Both the position numbers and the translations under genes were made by a program. Below are positions 14,886-15,752 of a DNA stretch of 15,752 nucleotides, piece by piece (position 1 is the first letter of the stretch; each line of letters begins with the position of its first letter). A model generated the notes under the pieces. That model worked only from the letters and a program-made list of their open reading frames with translations, was not told the DNA's origin and did not search any database. Origin of the DNA: an uncultured Christensenella sp. (GTDB lineage: Bacteria; Bacillota; Clostridia; Christensenellales; UBA3700); the NCBI GenBank assembly GCA_910584035.1, contig CAJTZR010000037.1, positions 1 through 15,752 on the forward strand, read 5' to 3'.

Positions 14886-14916
14886 AAAAAGCAGAGGTAA
14901 AACACCTCTGCTTTTT
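14886..14916 (+). terminator. Strong intrinsic terminator of rny
   Basis: A 13-bp perfect stem (14886-14898 with 14904-14916) has a GC-rich upper half, loop AAAAC and a T-run at its end. It begins 24 bp after the rny stop codon. The A-run on the left makes it able to work in both directions. Confidence 0.9.
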
Positions 14917-15584
14917 GCTTGGAAAAAATATCTACAAGCAAAGCTGGTGTGCATAAAAAGCTTAAGCTTTAGTTATTAAACAATTTAAACCTCCTTAATG
15001 TAATAATTGTGGTTCTAAGCAACATTTATTAACAATATCAAGGAGTCTTGCTGCCCAATTAATTTTTTAATAAAATCAAATTAAAATTACATACTTTTAC
15101 ATTTATAACTTGGTCAATAGAATGGCTCTTATCTTAACAAAAATCTTTCATATGTTTGTTATTTTTTAACAGCTTAAAAAAGAATACTTAAAAATAAATA
15201 TAATTAATATAAAAACAATGTATGTTGCCAACATAACAATGTTTATTTTAAGTTTTTCCATTGCAATTAAGTTGAGTTGATACTAAAAATGTAATACAAA
15301 TTTAATGAAAAATATATTTAAATATTATTAATATAATGTTTGTCAATTAAAAGCTTTATAACTAGAAATATTCTATGAGGAATTATCTGCGGTACAAGTA
15401 AGATAGAGTGTTTTATGTAAGGATAATAAATAAAAAATATGCTTAGCAAAAAGTTAAATAGCGTAATACATAAAAACAAAATGCAAGGAGATAAAGAATA
15501 AAGTATTTAGTTATTGGCTAAATAGATAGTTTATAATTTAAGCCAACTATTGGCTTGAAAGATTAAAAATTTATTGATAAAAAT
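14917..15584. other. AT-rich region without a recognisable protein gene
   Basis: No open frame of useful length with a start and ribosome site was found. A 14-bp palindrome lies at 14957-14970. On the minus strand, an AAGGAGG site (14997-14991) precedes only a four-codon frame. Just upstream of it, a 22-codon frame (about 15063-14998) reads like a stray gene end. On the plus strand, AAGGAG (15484-15489) has no matching start codon. The right end holds the alternative pairings at 15514-15556. A small RNA is possible, but I cannot identify one. Confidence 0.5.
15514..15556 (+). other. Mutually exclusive TTGGCT/AGCCAA pairings before a terminator
   Basis: AGCCAA (15541-15546) can pair with TTGGCT upstream (15514-15519), with AAAT/ATTT extending that stem, or with TTGGCT immediately downstream (15550-15555, loop CTA). 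Both cannot form at once. An intrinsic terminator begins 29 bp later. The layout resembles an attenuator or the body of a small RNA, but this is inference from base pairing. Confidence 0.3.
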
Positions 15585-15624
15585 AACAAGGCAAAATGAT
15601 TAATTTTGCCTTGTTGTATTTTTT
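15585..15624 (+). terminator. Intrinsic terminator with no assigned gene
   Basis: A 13-bp perfect stem (15585-15597 with 15603-15615, loop GATTA) is followed by GTATTTTTTG. It terminates a plus-strand transcript, but the nearest upstream gene, rny, already ended at 14861 with its own terminator. It therefore implies an unrecognised transcript or is a leftover of a lost gene. Confidence 0.75.
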
Positions 15625-15658
15625 GTAAAGTCGTAATTTTGCAAAAAGTCGATTTTTT

Positions 15659-15690
15659 AAAAATACCCACCGAAAATCGGGGGTATTTTT
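15659..15690 (+). terminator. Second intrinsic terminator, probably bidirectional
   Basis: AAAAATACCC (15659-15668) pairs with GGGTATTTTT (15681-15690), and CCGA (15670-15673) with TCGG (15677-15680), with one bulged A at 15669. The stem ends in a T-run on the plus strand and, because of the left A-run, on the minus strand too. It may serve a minus-strand gene beyond the right edge. Confidence 0.75.
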
Positions 15691-15721
15691 GTATAATTTA
15701 GCTAAAATGTGTAAAATGGTG

Positions 15722-15748
15722 GTACATAAAATACATATATCTATGTAC
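15722..15748. repeat. Inverted repeat at the right edge
   Basis: GTACATA (15722-15728) and TATGTAC (15742-15748) form a 7-bp dyad around 13 bp. A TATAAT hexamer lies just upstream (15692-15697) without a convincing -35 box. It could be an operator or leader hairpin of a gene beyond the window. Confidence 0.25.
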
Positions 15749-15752
15749 ATAT

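Noticed and set aside
14991..15063. Minus-strand AAGGAGG site and a 22-codon frame
   Set aside because: The site precedes only a four-codon frame, and the 22-codon frame has no start codon or ribosome site; probably chance or an unrecognisable remnant.

Overview
The window comes from an AT-rich, low-GC chromosome with strong AGGAGG-type ribosome binding sites. Its gene order is familiar from Bacillota, most likely Clostridia: an M16 peptidase, ftsK/spoIIIE, rimO, pgsA, cinA, recA and rny. A YlxY-type polysaccharide-deacetylase-like gene next to the M16 peptidase gene also recalls the ylxY-mlpA pair of Bacillus. I cannot place it to genus. No rRNA, tRNA, CRISPR array or complete mobile element was seen.

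Positions 1-4228 are gene-poor and accessory in character. A terminator at 1-25 ends an off-window gene. An AT-rich gap with two copies of a long palindrome (193-226 and 332-359) then leads to a lone 547-aa lipoprotein gene (508-2151). Its catalytic half matches the GT80 sialyltransferases of Pasteurella and Photobacterium, with all the active-site motifs I recognise intact, behind an Ig-like N-terminal region. It is followed by an intergenic region full of short perfect hairpins, three of them directly abutting (2271-2330). Next, on the minus strand, comes the YlxY-like deacetylase homologue (2618-3316). A 900-bp gap follows, with a probable remnant of a sugar-binding-protein gene, a pair of possible Spo0A boxes and a promoter.

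Positions 4229-13080 look like one housekeeping operon on the plus strand: M16 peptidase, dimeric-type dUTPase-like NTP pyrophosphatase, FtsK/SpoIIIE DNA translocase, RimO (ribosomal protein S12 methylthiotransferase), PgsA (phosphatidylglycerophosphate synthase), a shortened CinA, and RecA. Gaps are 20-52 bp and two junctions overlap by 4 and 8 bp. CinA keeps the KH-like and amidohydrolase domains but lacks the usual N-terminal MoCF domain. PgsA carries an extra acidic C-terminal tail of about 65 residues. The FtsK linker is very long.

RNase Y (rny, 13260-14861) has its own consensus promoter. Its mRNA should begin inside a perfect 12-bp stem-loop, a candidate element for controlling its stability. 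A strong terminator closes the gene. The last 835 bp contain no convincing protein gene, yet carry two good intrinsic terminators (15585-15690). The first is preceded by mutually exclusive TTGGCT/AGCCAA pairings, so a small RNA or leader transcript may be present there.

The most interesting items are the predicted surface-anchored GT80 sialyltransferase in a Gram-positive-type genome with no sialic acid genes beside it, the palindromes and hairpin clusters around it, the MoCF-less CinA, and the 5'-terminal rny hairpin.
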